Below are positions 8,108 through 17,235 of a stretch of DNA of 53,314 bases, piece after piece. The notes below the pieces were generated by a model. That model worked only from the letters and a program-made list of their open reading frames with translations. It had not been told where the DNA came from and ran no database searches. This stretch comes from an uncultured Lachnospiraceae bacterium (GTDB taxonomy: Bacteria; Bacillota; Clostridia; Lachnospirales; Lachnospiraceae). Positions within the stretch are counted from its first letter, which is position 1. Every line of letters begins with the position of its first letter. The DNA lies in contig CAOKWI010000024.1 in the NCBI GenBank assembly GCA_948473115.1, positions 1 to 53,314 of the forward strand. Reading direction: 5' to 3'. Position numbers and translations under genes: made by a program.

Positions 8108-10078
8108 CTATTGTCTGAGCACAATGGCTTCGTATTCCCTTAACTGATCCAGAATGAGACAGTCTTCCTGGATGCCGACGGTTCCGCCGTTCAGTGTATG
8201 AACCTCCCGGTATTTAAAATCTGTTTCCAGTCTTATCCCGGAAATCGGCAGGGGCGGGAAATAGCTGTTGGCAAAGCATCCGCTGGTGTTGACCAACTGT
8301 ATTACCTGCAGCCCTTCCTTTTCGGAAAGCGTCACCTCGAACATGGGGCTGGCATCCGGTGCGAGGCTTGATATATGGGCCAGTTCAAACAGCACATCCT
8401 GCATCAGGTTCAGGCTGTTCTGATATCCCTCGTTGTGATACATGGCACCGATCCGGAAAGGGATGGTGATGATCTGTCCCGAACCGCAGGAGTTCATGAG
8501 AACGCCTGGAGCGGCGGTGACATGCTGCTGCGTATAGTAGCAGCGTTCCGGGGGACCAAAGGGATGCTCATCGATCAGGTGCAGCCACGTATGGGTGGTT
8601 TCGGCGGGCTTTACCACCAGGAGATCCTGGCCGGGGGCAATATATGCGGTGTCCGCGCAGCGCTTTAGAAATTGTCTGTCCTGTTCGTCCAGGGCAAATA
8701 CCGCAGACATGGCATTGTGCCGGGTTTCCGTGACTTCTTCAATGCCCTGTTCCGGGAGACGTGTTTCCCCGGTGGCGATGAGGGTTCCGCCCTGTCTGGT
8801 AAAATCGGCGAAAATGTCTGTCTGGGCAGGCCTTAATCCTTTCAGATCCCCCAGGATGATGGTAGTAATTCCCTGTAGCTGGTCGCCGCTTTGCAGTTCG
8901 TCAAGATTCCTTTCGTCAAAGGGGATATGGCTTTCCGTCAAGGCGCGAATCCAACCTGCGGTTTCCGGGTCTGTCCGCTGCCACATACCCCTGCGCAGCA
9001 GCAGAACCTTGGCTGCGCTCCTGAGTCCTGTGTAGAGCTCCTGATGGGCTGCATGGAAGGCGAAGACCTTTTTTGTGGGGGCGAAGCCGGATCTGTCCCT
9101 GTGGCTGCCCAGGGTGCCCATGATGTACATACTGACACAGCCGCTGTTTGCCAGGTTCTGCCACTGGCGCAGTTCCATCAGGGCGGGGGACACGGAGGTA
9201 TCCCGGTAGCGGAAGCCCATGAAGTCCACGCTGGCATTGTCGCTGGGGCGGAGCCTCGCCCTGCCCGCGCCAAGGCGGCTGTTGCTGGAGGCACTGTAAA
9301 CCCACTGGGGGCGTCCGATCTCTGTATTGCTCTCGCTGCGTATGTAATCCAGGTTGTTCATGCACAGGTCTTCCCGGATGGACTTGACCAGGGTGCGCAT
9401 TTTTGCCTTGTGTTTCTCTGTGACGCCCTTTTTAAAGGCCATGTATTTCAGGTAGTCGGGATTGTGAAAATCGTCTGTCAGGGGTATTTCCAGGCCGAAT
9501 TGTTCCCGGAATCTGCTGACGCAGTTGTCACAATGGCAGGGACCGTAATATTTCCCGCTGTAATCCACTACCAGGAAACCGCTCATGTTACAGAATACGC
9601 CGTCAAAGGGAAACCTGGTCAGAACCTCCTCCAGGATCTCGAACATGACAGTCTGCTGATAATCCCCGTTGGGGCAGACCTGTACATCGCCGTTATAGTT
9701 CATGATCTCCCCTTTGGAAGTGCGATAAGCCCATTCGGGATGTTTTTCATACAGGTCGTAATGCACCTTGGAAAAATCAGTCCTTGCGATGACCCGTATT
9801 CCCTCCTCGTGGCAGGCATCGATCAGCTGCGCCAGACTGTCGCCGTGGAGGAAGCCGCTGACGGAGTGGTACGGATGTTCCGACTTGTAGCTTGCCAGGA
9901 TTCCGGCGCTGTTTAATGTGACCACGGTAGCGCCGAAGTCCTTCAGTTCCTTTGCGTATTCCCGGGCGTTGATCTGTTCCATGTCTATTTCACGCAGGTT
10001 GGTCTGTATCATGCGCCAGGGATAGTTTTGCCACCAATGTTTTTCCAATATTTGCTCCTTTCTGTTCCGGTTTTGCAT
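8108..10078 (-). CDS. Putative glycoside hydrolase, GHL6-type barrel with beta-galactosidase-trimerisation-like domain
   Basis: 656 residues from the ATG at 10078 (AGGAGG, 4-base gap). Residues ~15-320 match the hypothetical glycosyl hydrolase 6 pattern (NLREIDMEQINAREYAKEL, GATVVTLNSAGILA, then GIRVIARTDFSKVHYDLYEKHPEW), a TIM barrel related to GH13/GH42-type folds. A Cys cluster (CHCDNC) follows in the barrel. Residues ~340-560 resemble the class I glutamine amidotransferase-like trimerisation domain of GH42 enzymes and the end is a beta domain. There is no signal peptide, so it acts in the cytoplasm on imported oligosaccharide, fitting the symporter downstream. The catalytic residues and substrate are unknown. 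Confidence 0.7.
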   Translation of the reverse strand: MQNRNRKEQILEKHWWQNYPWRMIQTNLREIDMEQINAREYAKELKDFGATVVTLNSAGILASYKSEHPYHSVSGFLHGDSLAQLIDACHEEGIRVIARTDFSKVHYDLYEKHPEWAYRTSKGEIMNYNGDVQVCPNGDYQQTVMFEILEEVLTRFPFDGVFCNMSGFLVVDYSGKYYGPCHCDNCVSRFREQFGLEIPLTDDFHNPDYLKYMAFKKGVTEKHKAKMRTLVKSIREDLCMNNLDYIRSESNTEIGRPQWVYSASSNSRLGAGRARLRPSDNASVDFMGFRYRDTSVSPALMELRQWQNLANSGCVSMYIMGTLGSHRDRSGFAPTKKVFAFHAAHQELYTGLRSAAKVLLLRRGMWQRTDPETAGWIRALTESHIPFDERNLDELQSGDQLQGITTIILGDLKGLRPAQTDIFADFTRQGGTLIATGETRLPEQGIEEVTETRHNAMSAVFALDEQDRQFLKRCADTAYIAPGQDLLVVKPAETTHTWLHLIDEHPFGPPERCYYTQQHVTAAPGVLMNSCGSGQIITIPFRIGAMYHNEGYQNSLNLMQDVLFELAHISSLAPDASPMFEVTLSEKEGLQVIQLVNTSGCFANSYFPPLPISGIRLETDFKYREVHTLNGGTVGIQEDCLILDQLREYEAIVLRQ

Positions 10079-10237
10079 CTGCCCTCCTGGTATCCGATTA
10101 TCGTAACGAACCAGACAGGGTATTGAATTGTTATTGTTTATGAGCAGACCCCTTGAGGAAGTTTGCTGCCCAGGCAGCATGCGGGTCGTGCGGTGAGTAG
10201 GGGAGAAAAGCATTCCCTATTCGATTCTTATGGGAAA

Positions 10238-11233
10238 TTACGTCCTGGTCAGCAGGCTTTTTCTGGTGACCAGGTTGACAAAGTTTCCGCTTCCCTTATA
10301 AGCCTGGATGTTTTCGAATACATAACGCAGCATCCGTTCTTCACGGTCGGGGAGCTGGGGGGTGATATGGGGTGTAATGATGACGTTTCCCATATCCCAG
10401 AAAGGGCTTTCCGGGGGCAGGGGTTCTGTCTCAAAGGTATCCAGTCCAGCTCCGGCGATCCGCCTGTTCTGTAGTGCGTCGATCAAAGCAGGCTCATCCA
10501 CCAGAGCTCCCCGTCCCATGTTGATCAGATAAGCAGATTCTTTCATGGCCGCCAGTTCCCCGGCGCCAATCATGTGCCAGGTACTGTCATTGAGTTCAAT
10601 GCAGAGTGCCACATAATCACATCTGGACAAAAAGTCTTTTAAGTCATCCCCGTCCCGGGAACCGAACATTTCGTTAATGTTTGACTCCTGTTTCCTCGTC
10701 CGCCGCCATCCAAGGACTGTCATGTGAAAGTCCTTGCAGAGCCGTGCCAGTTCCAACCCGGTCTTTCCCGCGCCGATAATGCCTACGGTTTTCCGGTACA
10801 TGCCGGTCCGCATGAAATACTCCCGGCCTGCGGCCCACTGGTGGGCGGCCTGGGCACGCTGCAGTCCCGGCAGGTCGTAGGTCAGCGCCATCATGAACAT
10901 CAGCGCGTGTTCCGCCAGAGCCGGGGCACTGCGTCCGCTGGAACTGGTGAGGATGATCCCCCTGTCAAACAGTTCCTGTGAAACGGACTTTTCCACACCG
11001 GCACGGCAGCAGTGGATCCATTTCAGGTTGGGACTTTCCAGTACACAATCCTCCACGTCCCCATTCATGATGGCCACATCCACGTCCCTGGATGCCAGGG
11101 CAATCTTTTCCCTTGCGTCGGGACCGTAGGGCATACAGAAAATGACCTCGGCGGGAGCCAGGGCGGCTCTCAGCTTTTCCTTATTCTCAGGCCCAATCAT
11201 GGCTGTTACAATTGCTTTTTTGATTTCCGGCAT
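10238..11233 (-). CDS. D-isomer-specific 2-hydroxyacid dehydrogenase (hydroxypyruvate/glyoxylate reductase type)
   Basis: 331 residues from the ATG at 11233. It carries the NAD-binding motif VGIIGAGKTGLELARL followed by LGWRRTRK, whose basic residues suggest NADPH. The catalytic triad follows: Arg in INMGRGALVDE, Glu in DTFETEPLP, and His in ITPHITPQLP. It is the first gene of the minus-strand operon, facing the divergent glycerate kinase operon, which favours hydroxypyruvate/glyoxylate to D-glycerate/glycolate chemistry. The GGAG ribosome site is about 14 bases from the ATG, longer than usual; no better in-frame start is visible. Confidence 0.85.
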   Translation of the reverse strand: MPEIKKAIVTAMIGPENKEKLRAALAPAEVIFCMPYGPDAREKIALASRDVDVAIMNGDVEDCVLESPNLKWIHCCRAGVEKSVSQELFDRGIILTSSSGRSAPALAEHALMFMMALTYDLPGLQRAQAAHQWAAGREYFMRTGMYRKTVGIIGAGKTGLELARLCKDFHMTVLGWRRTRKQESNINEMFGSRDGDDLKDFLSRCDYVALCIELNDSTWHMIGAGELAAMKESAYLINMGRGALVDEPALIDALQNRRIAGAGLDTFETEPLPPESPFWDMGNVIITPHITPQLPDREERMLRYVFENIQAYKGSGNFVNLVTRKSLLTRT

Positions 11234-11338
11234 AATGCTTCCCCATTCTCCTTTCAACTTTTTAGATTCCTGCACTTGCATGAAATTACACGTATTCTCT
11301 AATAGTAAGTGTACAGTAGTTCATTCCAAATAAAGAAT

Positions 11339-11366
11339 AAAATATTGCCTTTAAGAGCAATATTTT
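11339..11366. promoter_or_regulatory. 10-bp hairpin in the divergent control region
   Basis: AAAATATTGC at 11339-11348 pairs perfectly with GCAATATTTT at 11357-11366 around an 8-nt loop. It lies between the divergent dehydrogenase and glycerate-kinase operons. It could be an operator or a leader hairpin of the minus-strand transcript. Confidence 0.4.
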
Positions 11367-11467
11367 GCACCAATATGGCATAAAAACAAAATTTTGATTG
11401 CCACAGCAAGATTTTGACTCTTTGGCAGATTGTGAATGTGCTATGATAAGTGTGCATAGAAAAGCTC

Positions 11468-11514
11468 TTGACAACAGAATTCATTCTGATATACGTGATA
11501 ATAGAATTTATTCT
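11468..11514 (+). promoter_or_regulatory. Promoter with paired operators ahead of glycerate kinase operon
   Basis: A consensus TTGACA (11468-11473) is followed 16 bases later by a weak -10 (TATACG, 11490-11495). Two near-identical dyads, AGAATTCATTCT (11476-11487) and AGAATTTATTCT (11503-11514), lie 27 bp apart: one between the -35 and -10, the other just downstream. The second extends to ATAGAAT-tt-ATTCTAT. This is a classic repressor arrangement. The regulator is not obvious; the AraC protein at 3605-4813 is not expected to bind this symmetric kind of site. Confidence 0.55.
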
Positions 11515-11566
11515 ATTATATGTGTCGGATTCACCGGCATGGTGAGAAGAAACAAGGAGAGAGGCC

Positions 11567-12820
11567 ATGGATTTGAGAAAAGAAGCTGACAGGATCATAG
11601 GCGATGCATTGCGGAAAGTGATGCCGGATGAGGCGGTTGCCCGGGCATTGGCGGGTAAAAGCTTTGGCAGGGGCAGGGTATATCTGGTGGCAGCAGGAAA
11701 AGCGGCATGGCAGATGGCAAAAACAGCCGCCGCGATTCTGGGGGACAGACTGCAGGCAGGGGTATGTGTGACAAAATATGGGCATGTAAAGGGCGATATA
11801 CCAAAGGTTCAATGTTTTGAAGCGGGACATCCTGTGCCGGACGAAAACTCTTTCAGGAGTACCCAGGCAGCCCTGGATCTGGTGAGTGACTTAAAAGAAA
11901 AAGATACGGTCATTTTCCTGCTGTCAGGAGGAGGATCCGCCCTTTTTGAAAAACCCCTGATTCCCGGACAGGAGCTTTCGGATATTACAGAACAGCTTCT
12001 GGCCTGCGGGGCGGACATCACAGAGATGAACATTCTGCGCAAGCGGCTCTCCGCCGTAAAAGGAGGACGGTTTGCAAGAATATGCGCTCCCGCAGATGTG
12101 TATAGCATTGTGTTAAGCGATATACTGGGGGATCCGCTGGATATGATTGCCTCCGGTCCTGCGTATCCTGACAGCAGTACCTGTGAGCAGGCGCTGGCGG
12201 TGGCGGAAAAGTACAGGCTGCGGCTCAGTGACCGGGCAGTGGGTCTGTTAAAGGAGGAGACGCCCAAGGAACTGGACAATGTGGAAACTGTCATTACGGG
12301 CAGTGTCAGAAATCTGTGCCTTGGGGCGGCGCAGGCCTGTGAGGAATTGGGATACCGGCCATTTATCCTGACTGACCGGCTCTGCTGTGAGGCCAGGGAG
12401 GCGGGAAGCTTCCTGGCTTCCATTGCAAAAACCTACCAGGATTCGGAACAGAGTCTGGCCTTTCTGGCAGGGGGCGAGACCATTGTACACCTGTCCGGAA
12501 CCGGAAAGGGGGGACGGAACCAGGAACTGGCGCTTGCCGCAGCAGAGGGCATTGCCGGTCTGAGGGATACCGCCATATTCAGTATCGGGAGCGATGGAAC
12601 GGACGGACCCACAGATGCCGCCGGAGGATATTGTGACGGAGATACGAAGGAATGCCTGAGAGATAAAGGGATTGATATTTACAGGGTATTACAGGATAAC
12701 AATGCCTACATGGCATTGGAGGAAACGGGAGGACTGATCAAAACAGGAGCAACCGGAACGAATGTCAATGACGTTGCGGTGTTGCTGATTAAAAGGGAAG
12801 AGGTGGAAAACGGGATATGA
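11567..12820 (+). CDS. Glycerate 2-kinase (MOFRL/GckA-TtuD family)
   Basis: 417 residues, AAGGAG ribosome site before the ATG. The family pattern is clear: VAAGKAAWQMA near residue 45, GHPVPDENSF near 90, FLLSGGGSALFEKP near 125, NILRKRLSAVKGG near 155, and the C-terminal MOFRL domain (FLAGGETIVHLSGTGKGGRNQELALAAA, FSIGSDGTDGPTDAAGG, TGATGTNVND). The enzyme phosphorylates D-glycerate to 2-phosphoglycerate with ATP. Its stop overlaps the lrgA start, and tartronate-semialdehyde reductase and hydroxyacid dehydrogenase genes lie across the divergent promoter, so the whole locus converges on glycerate. Confidence 0.9.
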   Translation: MDLRKEADRIIGDALRKVMPDEAVARALAGKSFGRGRVYLVAAGKAAWQMAKTAAAILGDRLQAGVCVTKYGHVKGDIPKVQCFEAGHPVPDENSFRSTQAALDLVSDLKEKDTVIFLLSGGGSALFEKPLIPGQELSDITEQLLACGADITEMNILRKRLSAVKGGRFARICAPADVYSIVLSDILGDPLDMIASGPAYPDSSTCEQALAVAEKYRLRLSDRAVGLLKEETPKELDNVETVITGSVRNLCLGAAQACEELGYRPFILTDRLCCEAREAGSFLASIAKTYQDSEQSLAFLAGGETIVHLSGTGKGGRNQELALAAAEGIAGLRDTAIFSIGSDGTDGPTDAAGGYCDGDTKECLRDKGIDIYRVLQDNNAYMALEETGGLIKTGATGTNVNDVAVLLIKREEVENGI

Positions 12821-13164
12821 AATATATACGTCAGTTGTGTATCATTTTTATTTTTTCTTTTCTTGGAGAACTGTGCCATGCTGTGATTCCACTTTCCGTA
12901 CCCCCATCCGTCTATGGGATGGTTCTGCTGTTTGCGGCATTAAAGCTGAAAATCGTGCCAAAGGAGGCAGTGAGGGAAGCCGGAAGCTTTCTGGTTGCGC
13001 TGCTCCCATTGGTCTTTGTAGTCCCAGCAGTGGGGCTTCTGGAGCATTGGCACATGATTGTGGGCCGTGCTGTCGCTTTTGGGTGCCTGATTTTTGTTTC
13101 TATGATCCTGACGTTTGGGGTGTCGGGGCTTATAACACAGATTTTTATAAGGAGTAGGAAGTGA
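12817..13164 (+). CDS. lrgA: LrgA/CidA-family membrane protein
   Basis: 115 residues with four hydrophobic segments and the family motif PSVYGMVLLFAALKLKIV followed by a GSFLVALLPLVFVVPAVGL segment. It overlaps the glycerate kinase stop by 4 bases and the next gene by 4 bases, so all three are translationally coupled. LrgA was first described as a holin-like partner of LrgB. Bacillus PftAB and the plant LrgAB fusion PLGG1 transport pyruvate and glycolate/glycerate respectively. Coupling to a glycerate kinase favours a transport role here. Confidence 0.85.
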   Translation: MKYIRQLCIIFIFSFLGELCHAVIPLSVPPSVYGMVLLFAALKLKIVPKEAVREAGSFLVALLPLVFVVPAVGLLEHWHMIVGRAVAFGCLIFVSMILTFGVSGLITQIFIRSRK

Positions 13165-13844
13165 TGCGGGAGGCTCTGGGGGACAATTCTTTTTTCTGTA
13201 TTTCATTGACAATGCTGGCATTTTGCATAGGGAATGCCATGCAGAATAAGTGGAAGCATGCCATTTTGAATCCGATCCTGATCGGGGCGGGGATTGTGAT
13301 GATTGTGCTGTGTCTGCTGGATGTTCCGGTGGCAGACTATCAGGAGGGCTGCAGACCTCTGTCCTGCCTGATGGCACCGGCAACGATCTGCCTGGGCATT
13401 TCTTTTGCCGAGCAGGCAGAAAAGTTGAAGAGGCATATGGCGGCAATGATTGCGGGTGTGGTGGCCGGAACTGTCTGCAGCCTGAGTTCAGTTGCCGTTA
13501 TGGCTTACTTATTCGGCATGGACAGGGCGATGACAATTTCTGTATTACCGAAAAGTGTCACAACCGCCATAGGCGTGGCAATCAGCGAGCAGGTGGGAGG
13601 GATCGGAGCCGTTACGACGGCTGCGATTATTCTGACAGGGATCCTGGGCAATATGGCAGGGCCTGTTATGACAAGGCTGTTCCATATTGAAGAGGAGGTT
13701 GCGCAGGGTGTGGCATATGGCACGGCATCCCATGTGATTGGCACAGCACGTGCCATGGAACATTCGTCCCTGGCCGGCGCTGCGGGCAGTCTCGCACTGA
13801 CAGTGGCAGGGCTGTTGACATCCCTGTTTTTTTCAGTATTATGA
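13161..13844 (+). CDS. lrgB: LrgB-family membrane protein, candidate glycerate/glycolate transporter subunit
   Basis: 227 residues, many hydrophobic segments, with LrgB hallmarks: VLPKSVTTAIGVAISEQVGGIGAVT near residue 130 and GVAYGTASHVIGTARAMEHSSLAGAAGSLALTVAGL near the end. Its ATG overlaps the lrgA stop (ATGA). Known LrgB homologues are either murein-hydrolase/cell-death modulators or carboxylate transporters (PftB, PLGG1). Placement directly after glycerate 2-kinase argues for export or import of glycerate/glycolate. Confidence 0.87.
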   Translation: MMREALGDNSFFCISLTMLAFCIGNAMQNKWKHAILNPILIGAGIVMIVLCLLDVPVADYQEGCRPLSCLMAPATICLGISFAEQAEKLKRHMAAMIAGVVAGTVCSLSSVAVMAYLFGMDRAMTISVLPKSVTTAIGVAISEQVGGIGAVTTAAIILTGILGNMAGPVMTRLFHIEEEVAQGVAYGTASHVIGTARAMEHSSLAGAAGSLALTVAGLLTSLFFSVL

Positions 13845-13918
13845 AGGGATTCATGAAGGCCCCGGATCTTATTGAATTAGAATCGGTGGCTTTCAGATAA
13901 TAAGAGGAGGATTGTGTT

Positions 13919-16147
13919 ATGCGGAACAGAATAAGTTTCAATGACGGCTGGCGCTTTGCCAAAACAGCGGATCTGCCGGATTGTATGCCGGAGGATTGGG
14001 AAAAGGTACGGCTGCCTCATACCTGGAATGCGGAGGATGGCCAGGATGGAGGGAATGATTACTGGCGCGGAACGGCCATGTACTGCAAGGCTTTTTCCAT
14101 TCCGATTTCTGAGGGCAGGGCGGTACTGGAATTTGCGGGTGCGGCCATGACTGCTGAAGTGTTTCTTAACGGGAAAAAGCTTGTCCGGCATGAGGGTGGA
14201 TATTCCACTTTTCGGGTGGACATCACAGAGAATCTGCGAGAGCAAAATCTGCTCTGTGTCTCTGTGGATAACGGTATAAATGACCGGGTATACCCACAGA
14301 AAGCTGATTTTACATTCTATGGCGGACTGTATAGGGATGTCGCCCTGATTACTGTGTCCCAGGAGCATTTTGAACTGATAAAGGATGGTACGCCAGGAAT
14401 CAGGATCACTCCCGAGGTAAAAGGTACCAAGGCAGTCGTAGTCGTGGAAACATGGCAGGTGGGGGGAGACCGGGTGAGATTCACTGTCACGGGGAACGGG
14501 CAGACAGTCACGGCGGAGATCCCGGTGGAAGAGGGTAGCGCCGGTGCTGCGTTGGAACTGGAGGATGTACGTCTGTGGGATGGTGTCCGTGATCCGTTTC
14601 TATATGAAATCAGCGCCGAACTTCTCCGGGAAGGGGAGGTAAAAGATGTTCTGCACGGCAGATTCGGCTGCCGTACCTTTGGGTTCGATGCCCGGAAGGG
14701 GTTTTTGCTGAATGGAAGGGAGTACCCGCTGCGGGGTGTCAGCCGCCACCAGGATTGGAAAGGGTTGGGCAATGCATTGACATTAAAGGAACATCAAAGG
14801 GACATGGAAATCATCCGGGAGATGGGGGCTAACACCATTCGTCTGTCTCATTACCAACATGCCCAGGAATTTTATGATTTATGCGACCAGTACGGTCTCA
14901 TCGTATGGGCGGAAATACCATATATAACAGCCCATATGCCGGGTGGCAGGGAGAATACGGTTTCCCAGATGCGGGAACTGATTACCCAGTGCTACAACCA
15001 TCCCTGTATTTGCTGTTGGGGGCTTTCCAATGAGATTACTGCTGCAGGTAATGTAACGGCATCGCCGGATACCATGGAAGATCTGTTGGACAATCACAGG
15101 CTGCTAAATGGCCTGTGTCATAAATTGGACGGAACCAGACCCACTGCCATGGCTCATGTTTTTATGCTGGAAACGGACAGCCCTCTGATAGAAATTGCAG
15201 ATATTGGCAGTTATAACCTGTATTTTGGCTGGTATCTGGGTGAACTGACACAGAATGACAGCTTTTTTGACACATACCATGATAAATATCCGGAAAGAGT
15301 GATCGGCTTTTCAGAATATGGCGCGGATGCCAATCCCCAGTATCAGGCGGAAAAACCTGAAAAGGGCGACTATACGGAAAGTTACCAGTGCCTTTACCAT
15401 GAGCATCTTCTGGAGTGTATTGAGACCCGCCCCTGGCTGTGGGGCACCCATGTGTGGAATATGTTCGATTTTGCCGCCGACGGACGAGACGAGGGCGGCA
15501 AGCATGGAGAGAACCAGAAAGGGTTGGTGACTTTTGACAGAAAGGTGAAAAAGGACGCGTTCTACCTGTACAAGGCGGCGTGGAGCAGTGAGCCTTTCGT
15601 ACATATCTGTGGGAAACGCTACCGAGATCGTGAAAATGCGGAAACCGAGGTCAGGATTTACTCAAACCAGCCATCGGTAACCCTATTCGTGGACGGCGCG
15701 GAGCGGGAAACCATAAGCGGGCACAGGGTATTTGTGTTTCGGGTGCCCATATCCGGCGAACATGAAATCAGGGTAACTTCCGGTGAATGCAGTGATACCA
15801 TGGTGATCCGGAAGACGGATATGGCGAATCCAGACTACAGTATGCTGAACAAGGAAGCGGTGGTAAACTGGTTTGATGCAGAAGTCTTTCGGGAAGATTG
15901 TTATTCCATCAAGGATACGCTGGGCATCCTGATGCAGAACCCTAGGTCGGCAGCCATTGTGAATCACATGATGGATGTCGCCCGGGCTTCCCGTGGGGAG
16001 GTGGCACAGGCTGCAGCAGGGAATGCCAGCCTGGAGAAAATGATGGCAGGCATGACATTGGAAAGTCTGCTGAAGATGGCAGGGCCTGCTGTCATGCAGG
16101 AACAGATTAAATCATTAAACATGGCGTTGCAGCAGATTCAGAAATAG
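13919..16147 (+). CDS. Glycoside hydrolase family 2 (beta-galactosidase-like)
   Basis: 742 residues, GAGGAGG ribosome site. The N-terminal sugar-binding domain (DGWRF, LPHTWNAEDGQDGGNDYWRG) is followed by an immunoglobulin-like domain and the TIM barrel. The acid/base Glu sits in CCWGLSNEIT and the likely nucleophile Glu in RVIGFSEYGAD. No signal peptide, so it is cytoplasmic. The last ~110 residues form an extra helical tail (Met/Ala/Gln-rich) absent from minimal GH2 enzymes. It lies 74 bases after lrgB and probably ends that operon. Beta-galactosidase, beta-glucuronidase and beta-mannosidase all belong to GH2; the acidic-sugar neighbours leave a uronidase-like activity open. Confidence 0.87.
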   Translation: MRNRISFNDGWRFAKTADLPDCMPEDWEKVRLPHTWNAEDGQDGGNDYWRGTAMYCKAFSIPISEGRAVLEFAGAAMTAEVFLNGKKLVRHEGGYSTFRVDITENLREQNLLCVSVDNGINDRVYPQKADFTFYGGLYRDVALITVSQEHFELIKDGTPGIRITPEVKGTKAVVVVETWQVGGDRVRFTVTGNGQTVTAEIPVEEGSAGAALELEDVRLWDGVRDPFLYEISAELLREGEVKDVLHGRFGCRTFGFDARKGFLLNGREYPLRGVSRHQDWKGLGNALTLKEHQRDMEIIREMGANTIRLSHYQHAQEFYDLCDQYGLIVWAEIPYITAHMPGGRENTVSQMRELITQCYNHPCICCWGLSNEITAAGNVTASPDTMEDLLDNHRLLNGLCHKLDGTRPTAMAHVFMLETDSPLIEIADIGSYNLYFGWYLGELTQNDSFFDTYHDKYPERVIGFSEYGADANPQYQAEKPEKGDYTESYQCLYHEHLLECIETRPWLWGTHVWNMFDFAADGRDEGGKHGENQKGLVTFDRKVKKDAFYLYKAAWSSEPFVHICGKRYRDRENAETEVRIYSNQPSVTLFVDGAERETISGHRVFVFRVPISGEHEIRVTSGECSDTMVIRKTDMANPDYSMLNKEAVVNWFDAEVFREDCYSIKDTLGILMQNPRSAAIVNHMMDVARASRGEVAQAAAGNASLEKMMAGMTLESLLKMAGPAVMQEQIKSLNMALQQIQK

Positions 16148-16232
16148 TATGAAAACAGCGATGATAGCAAGAAAATAAATATAGGGCTAGTCATACAAAA
16201 TAGGTGTATAGTTATATAGGCAACTTATATAG

Positions 16233-16274
16233 ATTCGAACCAATACTTGCATAAAAAGCAGGATTGGTTCGAAT
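16233..16274 (+). terminator. Rho-independent terminator after GH2
   Basis: ATTCGAACCAAT (16233-16244) pairs with ATTGGTTCGAAT (16263-16274), extended by a partly paired TTGC/GCA, and followed by TTTTG. It is 85 bases beyond the GH2 stop. Confidence 0.7.
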
Positions 16275-16684
16275 TTTGTATTCATTATTTACTTTGCTAT
16301 GTATTATCGTATCAAAATGGCAAGATTTGCAAATCGAGATGATTGTAGACGGGTAATATTAATCTATATCTGATTTACGATGGAAAATAGTATTTTTTTT
16401 GATTATTATACATCTACTTTAACAATGGTGAGAAAGGCAGATGATTTAAAGACAGTTTTTTTCAATTGGCAAAGTAGAAACTTTTCGACAATAAGCGGTC
16501 ATGTATCATCAATAATCTATATTTTATGTAACATAATGAAGTATTGCGTAAGCGAAAAAAGTCGAAAATTTTGAACTGGCAAGAATGCAGGAAATTTTGC
16601 CTGTATAGTCGGTTCCCATAAAAGAACGTTGGGGATATAATGAAACACATATTTGGAGGATAAGAAATACGAATTACGGCGGAT
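16275..16684. other. AT-rich region without a supportable gene
   Basis: About 400 AT-rich bases between the terminator and the XRE fragment. A 64-codon frame exists at 16380-16574, but it has no convincing ribosome site and its product resembles nothing I know, so I do not call it. Confidence 0.5.
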
Positions 16685-16894
16685 ATGGGAGAATTGATCA
16701 GAGGACTAAGGGAGACACGGGGGATTGCGAGGAGGGAACTGGCAGAACAGTCGGGCATTAGCATATCACACCTGGAAAAGATTGAGTCAGGGCAGAGAAG
16801 TCCGGGAATGGGTACATTCATCAGGATAATGACAGAACGGGATGTGAATATCAGCCTGCATGAAAATTCCCCTGTGATTTACCAGGGAGTTTTG
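16685..16894 (+). pseudogene. XRE-family helix-turn-helix regulator, truncated
   Basis: The first ~60 residues are a clean Cro/CI-type HTH: MGELIRGLRETRGIARRELA, then the recognition helix in ISISHLEKIESGQRSPGM and IRIMTERDVNISLHE. Full members continue for another 40-80 residues; here the frame runs into sequence better explained by the small Cys-rich frame that begins at 16897. ICE or plasmid-partition neighbourhoods often begin with such a gene. I give the end as the approximate end of recognisable homology. Confidence 0.6.
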
Positions 16895-16896
16895 AT

Positions 16897-17049
16897 ATGC
16901 TTGCGGGATGCAAGACCTGCCGTCACAAACTTCTGCCTGTTTTGTATGGCAGTGTTCCGGTTTGTGGCGCATGGTGTTTTATCCGGCGTGGCATTGGCAA
17001 GCCGGAAAAGGTACTTGTGACCGGTATTGGTTTGAGACAAGAGGAATGA
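16897..17049 (+). CDS. Small cysteine-rich protein (50 aa), unknown
   Basis: ATG at 16897 follows AGGGAG by about 7 bases. The product has a CKTCRH pair and a CGAWC pair, the spacing of a small zinc ribbon, then a basic GIGKPEKVLVTGIG tail. Its stop overlaps the ribosome site of the following ParB-like frame, suggesting an operon with the XRE and ParB fragments. I do not recognise the family. Confidence 0.45.
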   Translation: MLAGCKTCRHKLLPVLYGSVPVCGAWCFIRRGIGKPEKVLVTGIGLRQEE

Positions 17050-17061
17050 GGAGGTGCATGG

Positions 17062-17193
17062 GTGAAAATCCTGATAGAGGAAATTCATATAAATGAAGGA
17101 CGGCGCAGCCTGGATCCGATCCATGTCCGGGAATTGGCGGACAGCATCCGGGAACTGGGGCTTCTGAATCCCCCAACGGTTGAAAGGGACAAT
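17062..17193 (+). pseudogene. ParB N-terminal domain fragment
   Basis: A GTG start behind AGGAGG begins a ParB/sulfiredoxin-like N-terminal domain: ILIEEIHINEGRRSLDPIHVRELADSIRELGLLNPPTV. After about 43 residues the family sequence stops abruptly and the frame enters non-coding sequence with a group II intron-like hairpin. A normal member would be 250-300 residues. This looks like the scar of a mobile element insertion or deletion. Confidence 0.7.
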
Positions 17194-17235
17194 ACTACTA
17201 CAACACAAAGTGTGTTACTTGTTAAGTTGATTGAA

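Noticed and set aside
16263..16274. TTGGTTCGAAT resembling a tRNA T-loop
   Set aside because: It is the arm of the GH2 terminator; no acceptor, D or anticodon arms can be drawn.
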